Below are positions 43,990-55,779 of a stretch of 64,000 bases of DNA, piece by piece. The stretch comes from Artemisia argyi (Eukaryota > Streptophyta > Magnoliopsida > Asterales > Asteraceae). A program made the position numbers and the translations under genes. The notes under the pieces were generated by a model. It was not told the origin of the DNA, searched no databases, and saw only the letters and a program-made list of their open reading frames with translations. The stretch covers positions 26,670,065-26,734,064 of the forward strand of contig CM060685.1 in NCBI GenBank assembly GCA_030686995.1, written 5' to 3'. Positions within the stretch are counted from its first letter, which is position 1; each line of letters starts with the position of its first letter.

Positions 43990-44480
43990 GCTTTTATATG
44001 GACTTTAACCCCAATCCCACAGCTGATCCTTTCACGAGATCTCTACATAACCCTTTGGTTAAATGATCAGCTAAATTCCGACTTTGTGCACTACATCTCT
44101 TGCAAACCACTTTGTCAAGTAGTAAGCTATTGATATTATACAAATGGTAACCTTGACTTTTAAACATAACACAATGTTTAATAACAAGTCCTTTAACCAT
44201 TCTACTTCTTTAAACAAGAAATCAACGAATCATGATGCAATAGTTGAATACGTTGTACAACTTAACTTTTCCCTTTGATCACAAGATACGACATTTTTAC
44301 CAAGTGTAAAATCAACACTTACTAATTCGTAATCTTCTTGATCATTTATCCAACTTGCATCGATTTATCCTTATTACTCAAAGGATCTTGTTGTATTCTA
44401 AACCATAAGCCATGGTTTTCATCAAGTAACTAAATACTTGATTATCCAAACATATTATCAAAACTTAGTAAATGGCACTT
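43990..44480 (-). pseudogene. copia RNase H remnant
   Basis: Minus-strand pieces in order: YLMKTMAYGLEYNK, a WINDQEDYELVS region, EVEWLKDLL-like, then RNLADHLTKGLCRDLVKG and GLGLKSI, the characteristic end of copia RNase H. Many stops and frame changes. Old compared with the identical LTRs around it. Confidence 0.75.
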
Positions 44481-45830
44481 TCTTTATTAATTCATTATCT
44501 TATTCATTGATAGTGAATCAATTTGACAAAAGGACTAGATAAAATTCTCGCTGCTAATATAGTGCCACACGAGGACGTATTAATTCGTTTAATATCAAAA
44601 CTAAGTTCCTTAGTCTTTGAATTATGAAACATTTAGACAGTTTCAAATTCACTAACATATTGATAATTTTTGAAAGGATAATTACTGAACACTAATATGT
44701 TGAACACAAAGTAAATATTCCTCACATAATAATTAAACATTATGCTCATGGTGCTAAACAAGCATTCCAAAATAATGACCAACAAAACCTTTTGGTAATG
44801 TATGTTACCAACAACGCCACCGGTTCACAAAACAAATGTTCAATTAAACACATAAAACTTTATTTAATCACAACTGTCTTGAAGAATTCGAGACTATGAT
44901 GCAGATCATAATTGTTAATTCAAGGATCATGCATGTAAGATTATACATACTAATCAAGTCAATTCCTGCGTGGTTTTTATTACCATCATTCACATGCCAT
45001 ACAACATACATGAAGGAGGTTATCAATTTAACGCAAATCAAATTCACCCAAAAAATTTACAGCAAACACGGCGCCTTATGTTTACTTCCCCAGTAATAAG
45101 TAATAACGTTGTCGACAAACCTACTGGTTCAATTGGGTTTTGAATGATTTCCGATTTGCATTCAGTTAAATAATTCACATGCCAGAATTTTGATTTTCGA
45201 TTTATGAGCCTTACTTTTCTTCACGTGAAAAATAACAGTATGAAGCCATGAACCCAGGCCACAAATTCAACATTTACAGGCAAATATGACGTTCTTATCT
45301 ATCAATTCATATAATAGAAACAGTCATGCAAATATGACACATGGGTTTTTACAGTGCTATATCGCATGTTAATCATATTATCATAATCAAATATTCATAT
45401 AAAATATAGAACCCATTTCAATGACAATAATCAACGTGGCCTTTACTGCTAATACCATTAAGATTTTCCATGCAGACACATAAATCAATTATACATATTA
45501 TTATGCCACATGATATCATCTATGTCATGCAATTCATACGTACATGGATCGTGGCCTTATATAAAATATGAGTACAAATTGCGTACCATTAATCTTTTGC
45601 AAGTCCGACCCATCTTATGAATATCCCATCATTAAATATCAAATTGACCATGTGACTCCCAGAATCGTTTTCCTCAAAACTTCTCTACTTCCACCGAATT
45701 TGATTGTTCAAAAATCTTTTCCACAATTCGACAATCATGATTATCAACAAAAATATTGTATCAGATAATATGATTAATCATATCCTTCACAGAATCAGGG
45801 TTCGTCATCTTCAATAATTTAATCGATCTT
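44481..45830. other. Non-coding interior of the young copia
   Basis: About 1.35 kb AT-rich with no gag, protease or integrase signature. Just inside the 5' LTR (minus strand) an ATG at ~45804 opens 14 codons (MTNPDSVKDMINHI) before a stop, which could be a gag start relic. Confidence 0.5.
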
Positions 45831-46307
45831 TGTTGTAATTATTGGGTAATGGGTATCCTGATAGCAATTAGAAGTCACGAGAAAACGCTTTCAGATCGAT
45901 TAAATTGGAGTGGATACCAATTAACGACCGGATAAAATCTAATTGATTCAAGTTTGTGTGTGTTCTTATGTTTGCAAATCAGAAAAAACGTTTTTCTGTC
46001 TCCTTCCATGTTTCTGTATCTTCCAACAGAACTTTAATCTGATCAAAAGGGATTTAGGGTTAACTGCCTTTTGGCAGTTTCAAGGTTTCAAGCTGTCAAA
46101 TTTAGTCCCTCAATTTCCGAAAATTTAATTTTCTGAGGAACTTTTGACATAGCAACTTAGTTTCAAGGTTTCAAGTTGCCGCCCCTTGGACCCTGCTTCT
46201 CTCAGGGGCGTTGCCCCAGAACCCCCATTAGTCCAGTTAATATTCATATAAGTGTCGACCCTTATATGCATATTAAACTCAATCTATTTTACACTAAAAT
46301 ACCAACA
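45831..46307 (-). repeat. 5' LTR of the young copia
   Basis: 477 bp copy of 42983-43459; target duplication ATCTT follows. Confidence 0.92.
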
Positions 46308-46312
46308 ATCTT

Positions 46313-48589
46313 CGCATAACCTCCGATGATAATGTTCGGCATTATTTTCTGCTTTTTTTTTTTATTTTTTTTTTTATTATTATTTTTTTTTTCTACATGT
46401 ATATTTAGTTATTTACGTTCTTGATCTCCAAGGTGGTTCCTAATAATATTTCAATGTAGGTCCCAAATTTTTTTCCCTACGTCACTTCTAAACGATTTCG
46501 GTCTCTAAGGTGGTTTTCAGGAACCACCTTGATATGCCTATGTCCGCCTCTAATATTGATTGCATTTGGTTGTATATCTTGTTCATTTAAAAGCTTCAAG
46601 TACTCAAGAGTTTTATAAACAATCATTTTCATCTGAGGCCCAAAATTTATGAGTTTTTGACCAAGTAGTTGTTTTTAAAAAACATAATTACCAATGTATG
46701 GCATGACTTATATATCTAATAATAGTCAAATTCTCAATATTTTCTAGTAATGAAAAATTACAAATTGAGCCCTACACACATCTGTAAGTCATTCATATAA
46801 AAAAGGAAATTCACACAAAGTTATCATTTCATATTAGAGTATTACTAATATCTTTTATTAGCTAATTCTCTAAAATTTGTGTTTGTGTTATGCGTACAAT
46901 AGCGCTATTGCAAAATCTAAACTAAATAAAATCCTAAAAAATACTAAAAGTAGTTAAACGCATAGAGAAGTCTTTGAAATGACCAACCTTGATTGAGACA
47001 ATTATGATTATAAGTTGAGAAAATCAAAGGTTACTTATAATCTCAAGTAACTCAATATCGAGAATCCATAATCTCATAACTCGTGATTTTACACGACTCG
47101 AAGTACTCAAATAACACCTTGGTACAAACAAGCCAAGTGTTTTGCCTTGATGTAAGCATATCCCATGCGAGAAAGGATGCGTTTACGCAAAGTGACCTTT
47201 AACTTAGTTTGACCAATAAGGGAGTAAACTCGTTACGTGATTAGAGAAGACGTAAGCACGGGCTATGAGTATATGAATGCTTTCACTTGAAATTACGTGA
47301 AATATATAAGCTCCCTAGGTTTAGAAAGCCCTTGGCTAGAGGCGACAGTTAGAAAACTTGAGTTGGCGTTTTCCCGTAAACGGGTGTTTCAAAAGTTGGA
47401 TCTCTCTAATCCTAAAACTCGTTTCGAGTGTTTTCAATTAAGCATATAACATATTCATACCTGAATTGAAAGATCCAAATTTTTCGGGTAAGGCGAAAGC
47501 TGACTTTCAAAGTTCGTCCCGACAACATCAGAAGCCTGGCGCATCGCCCACGCGTCAACGCGCGGGCAGCGCGCCAGGAGCACATATTGAATCGGGAGAA
47601 CTTTGGCTAACGTTTGTTATTTTATGTGTTTCGAAGGTTTATTTGTCATCATTAAAACATTAGGAGATATCGTCAATGTTGCCTCAACACATCCCACAAA
47701 TTGAATGTAACATCCGCCATGTTTAATTGCAAGAAGTAATGTTGATCATAATAAATGGCTTACGAATTGAAAGTGAGATATGCATATGTTGCACGCAAAC
47801 CAACCATCTCACAAATTGAGTGCAGGCAAACCAACCATCTCACAAATAACATAGAGGAATTTAATGTAAGGTTCCTTCTTTCAAGTGTAAATAGCTCAGT
47901 CTTGCAGGCTCACAGACCAAACCAAATCACATCTGTAGCCGCCATAAACAATGACAGGCAACAACTACAGTCTGCGCATTCAATTTATGTAAATGAAAGT
48001 ATTGCAAATTATTCGTCTTCAGAAGAGAATATAAGCCTTTGGATCCCGAGAAAGATTCAGATTTATCCAAGACAATCACAACAACCTCGAACTACATGAA
48101 AGAATAAAAATAGAAAATGGATGCTAACGATCCGGGGTACAACATAAGCAGCAAATGGCCAAAAGAATAGGCCAAATGAAAGATGCAAACGGAAACGACC
48201 TAGCTTCGAAGTTAGCAGTTTTCATGACAAAAAAAACACCATACTTCATCTCCTCAAATTTTTCGATGAACACAAGAAAACCCAACACACACCAAACCGA
48301 AAATCACAAATAACAAAAAAAGAAAAGAAAAAAAAAACCCGACATAAAGAAAGATATAAAACAAGATTGTTTCAATCTTTCTTTGTTTCGTACAAACAAG
48401 CACAAAACGAAAATGCAACCTACCCGAGACCCGTATAGGATCTTGATGCCGTTTGTATTTGTTTTGATCTAAGCTATAAAGGGTTGTTTATTTTTGTGAT
48501 TGTGATATCAGAATATAAACGAAGAAATATAATTGTTGGTGGCCGTATTCATGTGTAACAAAGATGGGGAAATTTTGATATAAAGAAGA
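46313..48589. other. Unassigned 2.3 kb segment
   Basis: Contains T-rich runs (46347-46392) and a short inverted pair CCAAGGTGGTTCCT (46428) / AGGAACCACCTTG (46519). A GC-rich patch lies near 47538-47580 with GCCTGGCGC...GCGCCAGGAG. A 114-codon frame (47755-48099) has an internal 27-bp-period repeat (CAAACCAACCATCTCACAAA twice) and a Ser/Gln-rich tail. That frame is unrecognised and may be chance. Confidence 0.35.
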
Positions 48590-49040
48590 CTAGTAATAAT
48601 ACCTGTGCCCACACGGGGTTGATTCTAAAATTTTAGTTATGTATGAACATCACTTAAAAAATCTTATGTATATATGTTATAATCTATTTATTATTTTTAG
48701 CTAATGATTTTAGATTGGAAATTATCTTTCATTATTTAAGCAAAATATTATGCAATAACGTTTTTCTAGTTGTTTACAATTGGTACCTAGTAAAAGAGTC
48801 TTCATTAATATTTCAAAGATGATAAGATAAATACTTCACATGCATGGGATGTTAGCAATAAGCCAATAAAAAAAAAAAAAAAAAAAAAAAAAAACAAAAA
48901 AAAAGATATCTTGCAAGTAGGTTGAAAAATCAAATGATTTATAAAATCGTTGGACAAATATGTCATGAGTCATGACATGCATGACAAGCTTTTACATCTT
49001 TCAAAAACTACAGCATTATAGATTTATAGATGCTCATTTA

Positions 49041-49798
49041 CAGGCCCGGCCCTGGCTATGGGCAGTGCGGGCGACGGCCCAGGGCATCATAAAAATGGAG
49101 GGCATCAAGCATCTAGTGTCGTGCAGGTCCAATTTTGAGCAAATGGCTCACTTAAATTTTGTTTTAATGTAAATCTGATTAAAATGTCTGCTTTAAACTT
49201 AATATATGTTATTTTTTACACGATATATGTGAATCACGGATGAGTTTTAGTAATTTAAAAGAAGAAAAAAAAGACAGAAACAGAGGTTTGGGTTTATGCG
49301 ATTGGAGAAGAAGGCATTTTGGGAAATATTCAGTTTACACCCTAAGGTTTTTAGGTTTTATACTTTTGTCCTAGTCTTTTATTTTTATGTCTACATATGT
49401 CCAAATGAGTTTACATAATTGACACTTTCAATCCAATTATGAAAACATTGTTAAAATGGGTCCAATATTTTTAAATGACACCATTTTCTACACTTATTTC
49501 AATTTTTTTTAAACGATATTCAATAATATTAATGTGATAGATATGAACATGTTATACACAGTTTCGATACAGATATATAATCAAATGTTTCTATGTTTTG
49601 TTTTAGATTTTTTATTCATCATACATAAATATTATTTTTATGTCAACAAAATAGGATTTACGTAATAGTAGAAGGAAAACGAGCAACAATTTGTACCGTT
49701 ACCTGTAGAAAATATTACATTGTTTCTTTACAATATTTAGTTGGGGCATTTTTTCAATCGTTTCGCCCAGGGTAGCAAAATACTCAGGACCGGCCCTG
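49041..49798. mobile_element. hAT non-autonomous element, 758 bp
   Basis: Perfect 8 bp duplication CTCATTTA (49033-49040, 49799-49806). Termini CAGGCCCGGCCCTGG and the complement of CAGGACCGGCCCTG. Related in its ends to the intron element at 31689-32481. No transposase. Confidence 0.93.
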
Positions 49799-49806
49799 CT
49801 CATTTA

Positions 49807-50228
49807 GCACCCCATATCAATATAGATTTCAAGCTAGCCTCGCATAGAACGACTGCATCAAGGATTCAAGTATTTTCCTAAAATTTCAAATCACTACCAT
49901 CCCAATTTTATTTTCTTTTGAATATCATCATATTCCAAATAATTGAGTGCAAATTCAGACCTTATATGTTACATTAATGTTGGAACTGAATCTATCACAG
50001 TGTAGAAATTTTGTGCATATAATGATGTGTTTACTCAATGTTGCTATTTTGGGGCGATTCTTCCACATACACCCTTAGTCCTTACTTCCACCAATATGGC
50101 ACTTACAATAAGAGCATCTTTACTTATATCAAGTTAAAAGATTGAAGAAAAGATCATTAAAATACATTATTAAAAAAAATTGGAGAGAGACATGGTCTAA
50201 CCTACCTACCTATTAATACCATACATGA
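49807..50228. other. AT-rich segment before the helicase fragment
   Basis: No Helitron Rep-domain coding is recognisable. An in-frame stop at 50226-50228 closes the helicase frame upstream. Confidence 0.4.
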
Positions 50229-50261
50229 CCTGTTGTAAGAGAAAAAAGAAGCTTAATTACC

Positions 50262-52309
50262 TCAAAAACTGTTGATGATGTGATATACCCTACATATAAA
50301 GACGAGTGTTACGCGTATGGTTTGTTGACTGATGATAAAGAGTATATTGACGGTCTCATAGAAGCAAGTCAGTGGGGTATGGGTGACTATTTGCGTTCAT
50401 ACTTTGTTAGGCTAATCGTGTCGGAAAGTATGTCTAGGCCGGAGGTTGTTTGGGATAAGACGTGGCACTTGATGGCAGATGATGTTGAGTCAAGAGAAAG
50501 AATAAAACGCAACAATCCAGGTATTTACATAATATATCTGTAAAAACTTGACAATTATATATATTCGTTCGTAACTTTATACAATTACATTACACATATT
50601 CAGATCTTCAACTTACGGATATACAAAAGCATGACATTTGCCTAACATATTTGGAGGACATGTTATTGAGCAACTCGAAAAGCCTGAAGGATATTCCACA
50701 CATGCCGTTACCTGCTACCGAACACCGCATGGATTTATATAACAGGTTGGTGTATGATGAACTCAGTTACAATAAGCCTGCATTGAGAATACAACATGAT
50801 TCGTTGTTTGCCAGTTTAACTCCAGAACAAAAGCGTATATATGCTACTATCATGAATGCGTGTAACACCAACATTGGTGGCATGTTTTTCGTGTATGGTT
50901 ACGGCGGAACAGGTAAAACGTATTTGTATAAGACTCTGACTTCTACATTACGCTCTAAAGGTGCTATTGTCTTAAATGTTGCTTCAAGTGGAATAGCTGC
51001 ACTTTTGTTAGAGGGTGGCCGCACAGCACATTCTCGGTTTGCAATCCCAATAAATTTGGTCGAAGATTCGATGTGTTCTATAAGTGCGGATAGTGACCTT
51101 GCAGAGTTGCTTTGTATGGCTAAACTTATAATATGGGACGAGGCGCCAATGGTACATAGGCATTGTTTTGAGGCGTTTGACAGAACAATGTGCGATGTAA
51201 CTTCTGTTCCAGACAAGGTATTTGGTGGTAAAGTTGTGGTTTTTGGTGGTGACTTTCGTCAAATTTTATCGGTTATACCCAACGGCAGTAGGCAGGATGT
51301 TGTCCATGCATCTATAAACGCTTCTAAATTGTGGCAACATTGCAAGGTTCTAAAATTAACCGTTAACATGTGTCTTACAGTTGGGACGGATTCGGACAAG
51401 AAGGAAGAAATTAAGGAATTTGCATATTGGATTCTTGATATAGGTGATGGTAAAGTAGGCGGTAAAAATGATGGTGAGGCTGTAGTCGAATTCCCATTAG
51501 AAAGGTTAATTCCAGACTCGGCAGACCATGTTAGCGCTATAATACAAGAGATATATCCTGGTTTGCGTGCTAATCTATGGAATTCGGCTTATTTCCAAGA
51601 GAGGGCTATTCTTTCTCCTACACATGACAAGGTTGATATAATAAATGAGCATATGCTGTCGTTGTTAGACGGAGAACAAAAAACATATTTTAGCTCGGAT
51701 ACAGTTTGTCTGACCGACATGGATGATTCATTTGATGAGACGTTGTATACGACTGAATTTCTGAACACCATCAAAATGTCGGGAATCCCTCACCACCCGT
51801 TAACGTTGAAGGTAGGTGCCCCGGTTATGTGCCTTCGTAACATTGACCAAAGGGCCGGACTTTGCAACGGTACAAGACTACAAATATTAAGATTGGGAGT
51901 TAACAACATTGAGGCGAGGATAATATCTGGTGGTAATATTGGACAAATATGTGCAATCTCACGTATGGTCGTAAGCCCGTCAGACAAGAAAATGCCTTTC
52001 AAACTCAACAGAAGACAGTTTCCTATATCGATGTGTTTTGCGATTACAATCAATAAAAGTCAAGGGCAAACTTTGTCAAAGGTTGGCCTTTTTTTAAAAC
52101 GTCCTGTTTTTTCTCATGGTCAGTTGTATGTAGCTGTGTCAAGGGTTAAGAGCAAGGAAGGTTTGAGAGTTCTTTGTTGCGACCGAGAGGGTATAACTAC
52201 ACTAATAAAACAAACAACGTTGTATTTAAGGAAGGTTGGCCTTGAAAATGGTACATCATACAAGAAGCAAGATCATCAAGTTTTGTTGACGTGCTTGGTT
52301 CTCCAATAA
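50262..52309 (+). pseudogene. Helitron-type helicase fragment (PIF1-like), one intron, N-terminus missing
   Basis: Exon 1 ends CCAG at 50520; intron 50521-50603 (GTATTT...TTCAG); exon 2 gives NNPDLQLTD across the join. Before it, YPTYKDECYAYGLLTDDKEY and SMSRPEVVWDKTWHLMADD match plant Helitron proteins. Counting from the ATG at 50651: Walker A GYGGTGKT (83-90), Walker B WDEAP (162-166), GGDFRQ (199-204), INKSQGQT and VAVSRVKS near the end. Superfamily 1 helicases of this kind unwind DNA for rolling-circle transposition. The Rep nuclease half is absent and the frame is closed by a stop at 50226. The last ~20-25 codons (after about 52240) are antisense HDAC-like sequence, so the C-terminus is chimeric. 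The helicase core itself has no visible break. Confidence 0.85.
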
Positions 52310-52508
52310 CATCATGAAAAGAATTTGCAGCTGAATTTGAAAGAGAGTCTAGGTTGTGTCCTACTTCCAAAAAAAACACCCATCGGCCACAACATAAATC
52401 TTTTGCAAGCTTCTTGATGCTAGCACACAAACCCTCCATGCTTTCATGTAACATGATCCTGATGTGAACTGGAAATTCGCCAGTGGATCAAGTTCATAGT
52501 CATCATAT
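52250..52508 (-). pseudogene. Captured histone deacetylase exon fragment (HDA14-like)
   Basis: On the minus strand, after acceptor CGTTCAG, the exon reads YDDYELDPLANFQFTSGS, then after a short frame disturbance SIKKLAKDLC, GRWVFFLEVGHNLDSLSNSA, ANSFHDVIGEPS. This fits the C-terminal catalytic region of class II plant deacetylases (the family motif FLEGGYNL appears as FLEVGHNL; DPLANLQFT as DPLANFQFT). Changes at normally invariant residues (Gly-Gly to Glu-Val... region, Tyr to His) and the frame break mean it is not functional. It lies on the same strand as the surrounding Helitron and runs into the antisense helicase. Confidence 0.65.
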
Positions 52509-52515
52509 CTGAACG

Positions 52516-53757
52516 AAAAATCTCATTGCATATTATCATTCGTATACACAGGTGTTTGGATATGCGTTCTAAAAGTAATTACATGATTAAATAATCAAAA
52601 TCAGATAATCGACTATAATAAGACGGGCTAATGATGTCGAAGATCAATCTTTGAGTGTATGTAAAGTTCTAATTATTCAAAAGAATATAATCGTGATTTG
52701 TGAAATATAAAGCTGTACTCACCGGGTGAAATGAGAGCTTGAATCTCAAATTAGTCTTTAAAAGAAGTTAATTAGTGCTCAACATGTTATATCAATTTAT
52801 TCAAAGAACAATAACCAAGCAAGTTGTCATACTTGAAAATTTGAAAAATCCTATATAACATAATTAAACTGTACAGAAGTGTGGCCTGGGCAATATAATG
52901 TATAGCATGTGCACACAAAGGATACCACCAAGACCATCATCATTCTCCTTTTAGTTTTGAAAAATCATAAACTAAGAATAGCCGACAAAGATGACAATAT
53001 GCCGACTTTTTATTTGCATAGAATTGTAGGCTATGTGAAATTAAGCAAAGAATTTGTTCAAAAAAAAAAGAAAGAAAAGAAAAAGAAAAAGAAAAGAAAA
53101 AGAAAAGAAAAAGAAAAAGAAAAAAAAAAGGAAAGAAAACTGACAATCACCTCGGTGTAGCGAGGTGTAGCTAAGATTTTCCCATATATATTATACTATA
53201 TACAAAAAATGGTTGGAGCGCGGGGTCCATAGCAAGGTCATTAAGGAGTGGTTAACAACCTAATTCGGCAAGGTGGGTATCGTTGATTTGTTGGTTTGAA
53301 ACTGGTAGTGTGATGTTTGTATTTGTGATTCGTGAGATTATGATATACTTATAAGGTGGGTATCATTCATTCGAAAGGAAATATAAGGATGAAGAAGTGG
53401 AGAAGTATAGATCAAATGACTTTAAAGGAGTAATAAGGGTGGATTTGATGCTACGTATTCCTATAATTTCGTATTCAAAAAGCTATAGGTTCCGCTAAGT
53501 TCAACACATAAATCAAATGAAATTACAACAATGAATCAAAACACTTATAAAGTGACCACTTAAAAGAATAAGAGTGCGAAAAGGCCAAAATACTTATAGA
53601 ATTTACCCTGTCGAGGAAGAGTTAGGACTTTGAGCTATGGGTAAACACCAAAAATACTCTATGTACTTCTCCAAATAACCCATTATGCTTTATTTACTAA
53701 TTTTATACTCATTAAGCTTAATAAAACCAATTTGTTACTTGTATTTTTTTATTAATA
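52516..53757. other. Helitron interior, unassigned
   Basis: Possible HDAC-derived intron sequence near 52720 (minus-strand GT donor after CTCTCATTTCACCCG). An A/G microsatellite lies at 53062-53134. The palindrome CACCTCGGTGTAGCGAGGTG lies at 53148-53167. The rest is AT-rich. Confidence 0.4.
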
Positions 53758-54586
53758 TTGCCATGTGTTATTAATGATATCAAGTTCGAAGGTATGGTAT
53801 TCGATGAGTTGTATCCTCTAATTCGTCGTTTAGTTCTGGTTGCACCTGTTACCATGTTTTACAACATTCGTGGTCAACCATTAAACATTGGTCTGAGACC
53901 TTTAGCAACAGATGAGCATGTTAATCAGTTTGTAACTACATGTTTTGAAAATGGTAATGAAATAGACTTATATACAGAACATAATGGTTATGATGTCTTT
54001 GGTATGATGCACAATGATACATTGCATGATGAAGTAACTGAAAGTGAGCATTCAGATAATGAGAATGAAAACTTAAATGATGTACATGATATTGTTGACT
54101 TTGAAACTGAGGGTGAGCAACAGATTAAGATTCCTAAGATTACAACTGATGACCCATGGCTCAATAAGTTAGTAGGTAAAGGCAATTTCATAGGTTACAA
54201 AGATAATCCAACACCTGAGTTAAATGGTAGGTTTATTGAAGAGGTTGATGACCCAGATGAGCATATGATAGAGACTAAGTATAAGGTTCAAAAGAATGTT
54301 CAGTATCCTGCTTTTAATCCTTATTTGAAACTTTGTTAATTTCATCAAGTACTTACAGGAACATGCACTAATGATGGATAATGAAGCTTTAAGAGAAGAA
54401 GATGAGGAGCGGAGAAAGATCCAAGACTTTAAGAGAAGAAGAGGAAGCTTTAAGAGAGACATTCAGAATCAAGGGAGTCAAGTTACAGATGCATCAGTTG
54501 TGGATCCAGCAGTTCCAGTCCCAGATACACTTGAGGATGTGCAGAAAAAAAGGAAAAGAAAGACTAAACTACTTAAGTATTTGTAG
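53758..54586 (+). pseudogene. PB1-like MULE-associated protein with internal deletion
   Basis: First frame (53758-54339): FYNIRGQPLNIGLRPLATDE and IDLYTEHNGYDVF resemble the PB1-like N-terminal domain of plant Mutator-type proteins. An acidic stretch follows, then DDPWLNKLVGKGNFIGYKDN and VQYPAFNPYL. At about 54335 the frame shifts into NFIKYLQEHALMM and a charged coiled-coil-like tail (NEALREEDEERRKIQDF) ending with a basic cluster and TAG near 54584. The transposase core expected between these parts is missing. Start at 53758 is an alternative codon; upstream is AT-rich. Antisense to the Helitron that contains it. Confidence 0.5.
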
Positions 54587-55369
54587 TATGTTTTTCTGCA
54601 TTGTTAATTGTTGCATCTAAACTATAGCCTTTGGAAAACTATTATGTGGTTTTGTGTGCCTTGACTTGGCACATATTTTGTAAACATTGCACATGGGATT
54701 TCTTTATAAAAGGCTCATGATGCCATTATCTATGAAGATTAAAATTTTTATATTACATTTGATTTGTTTCGTTGGAAAGTGATGAGTTTTGGGTGTATTG
54801 TTTTATTAACCACTGAGAAAATTTGGTAAGAATAAAGTGACCCATTTTGTCTGCATGTTGACGGGTCAAGTGATGAGTCGGTCAAGTTGACGGGTCAAGT
54901 AAATGGTTTAAGATGACAGGTCAAGTAAAAAACCCGTCCAACTCATGCGCATACATGGAAATAACTTAATTAGAAAAAAAGAATTAAATAATCCACGTCA
55001 CTAGTTGCCAGCTGTACCAAGTTTCATTATGTAGAATGAGTATTATTTGCGTTCATAGAGCATAATGAGTTATTTGGGAAAGTACATAGAGTATTTTTAG
55101 TGTTTACCCTGGAGCTATTCTTATATACTTTTTCAGTTGAGCTGTGTACCATTTTTTTTTTTTTTTTTTTTGTATAAAATTAAAAGCTTTAACTCAGATG
55201 ACCACATCACATATCTTGGCAATCAACGCTTATCAAATTCCAAACACAAATCACTTTAGTAAATTAGAACCCTGGGTCAATAGATCGACACAATTTTTAA
55301 ATTTTCTGATTTTATTCATTCATTGAATAACGGATGATTAACAAAACAAATGGATGAATGCATTATTAC
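54587..55369. other. Helitron interior with GACGGGTCAAGT repeats
   Basis: Four variants of TTGACGGGTCAAGT at 54855-54930, a T-run near 55150, otherwise no recognised feature. Confidence 0.45.
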
Positions 55370-55453
55370 CTTGGCTTCAATTTCTGCTAATTCATGGATT
55401 ACACTCCAGACATTAGTTAACTCCATCAATTTATCATCAGGAGATTTAGTATT
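55370..55453 (-). pseudogene. Captured 28-codon exon, unrecognised
   Basis: Minus strand: acceptor AAAATTAG, 84 bp open in phase (SPDDKLMELTNVWSVIHELA then EIEAK), donor GTAATA. Helical, charged peptide. It is on the same strand as the Helitron, near its 5' end. Confidence 0.4.
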
Positions 55454-55693
55454 CTAATTTTCTAGAAAAAGATCATATAACTTAACAAAGACGGTTTTAA
55501 ATTAACTGAAACTGCCGATTTCAGTTTTTAAGATCATTATGGAGAAATTCAGTTTTGAATGACTAAATTAGGGTTTGGAAACATATATTGGGAGAAATTC
55601 TCGGGGAAGGTGACATGTCAAAAATTGTCAACGTGTATAGTTTGGTTTTGTGACACGTACTCCTTAAATATCCTCTTTTAATAAAGGTATAGA

Positions 55694-55779
55694 TAGATGG
55701 GTTATTAGATACTTCTCCAAAGCTTCATAATTGGCGATTAACACGAGATTAGCCCATAAAAAGATCAACCCTTTTCAGA
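55694..55779. other. Short spacer outside the Helitron
   Basis: Host-side sequence between the Helitron 5' end and the RRM pseudogene; no feature seen. Confidence 0.4.

Larger units (their letters stand above)
42983..46307 (-). mobile_element. Very young copia-type element with identical LTRs
   Basis: Two 477 bp TG...CA LTRs, identical as far as I can read them, flanked by a 5 bp duplication ATCTT (42978-42982, 46308-46312). On the minus strand a purine tract AAAATGGGGGAGG precedes the 3' LTR, giving orientation. Only a decayed RNase H piece is left inside. The usual TGGTATCAGAGC primer site is not visible after the 5' LTR (AAGATCGATTAAATT instead). So it is non-autonomous yet recently moved. 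Confidence 0.92.
48590..55693 (-). mobile_element. Probable 7.1 kb Helitron carrying gene fragments
   Basis: On the minus strand the 5' end TCTATACCTTTATTAAAAGA follows host A. The 3' end is a hairpin-forming CCCGTGTGGGCACAGG, 10 bp, CTAG, host T. Fragments on its own strand include an HDAC exon and a splice-bounded 28-codon exon. A Helitron-type helicase and a PB1-like ORF lie antisense to it, so they are cargo or nested, not its own replicase. No empty site confirms the pairing of ends. Confidence 0.6.

Noticed and set aside
51008..52053. Minus-strand ORFs inside the helicase
   Set aside because: Shadows of the well-supported plus-strand helicase frame. Only the segment beyond 52250 has its own (HDAC-like) signal.
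53148..53174. Plus-strand Helitron 3' end after the helicase (palindrome then CTAA)
   Set aside because: The spacer is only 3 bp and CTAA is followed by G rather than T; no matching plus-strand 5' TC end was found upstream of the helicase.
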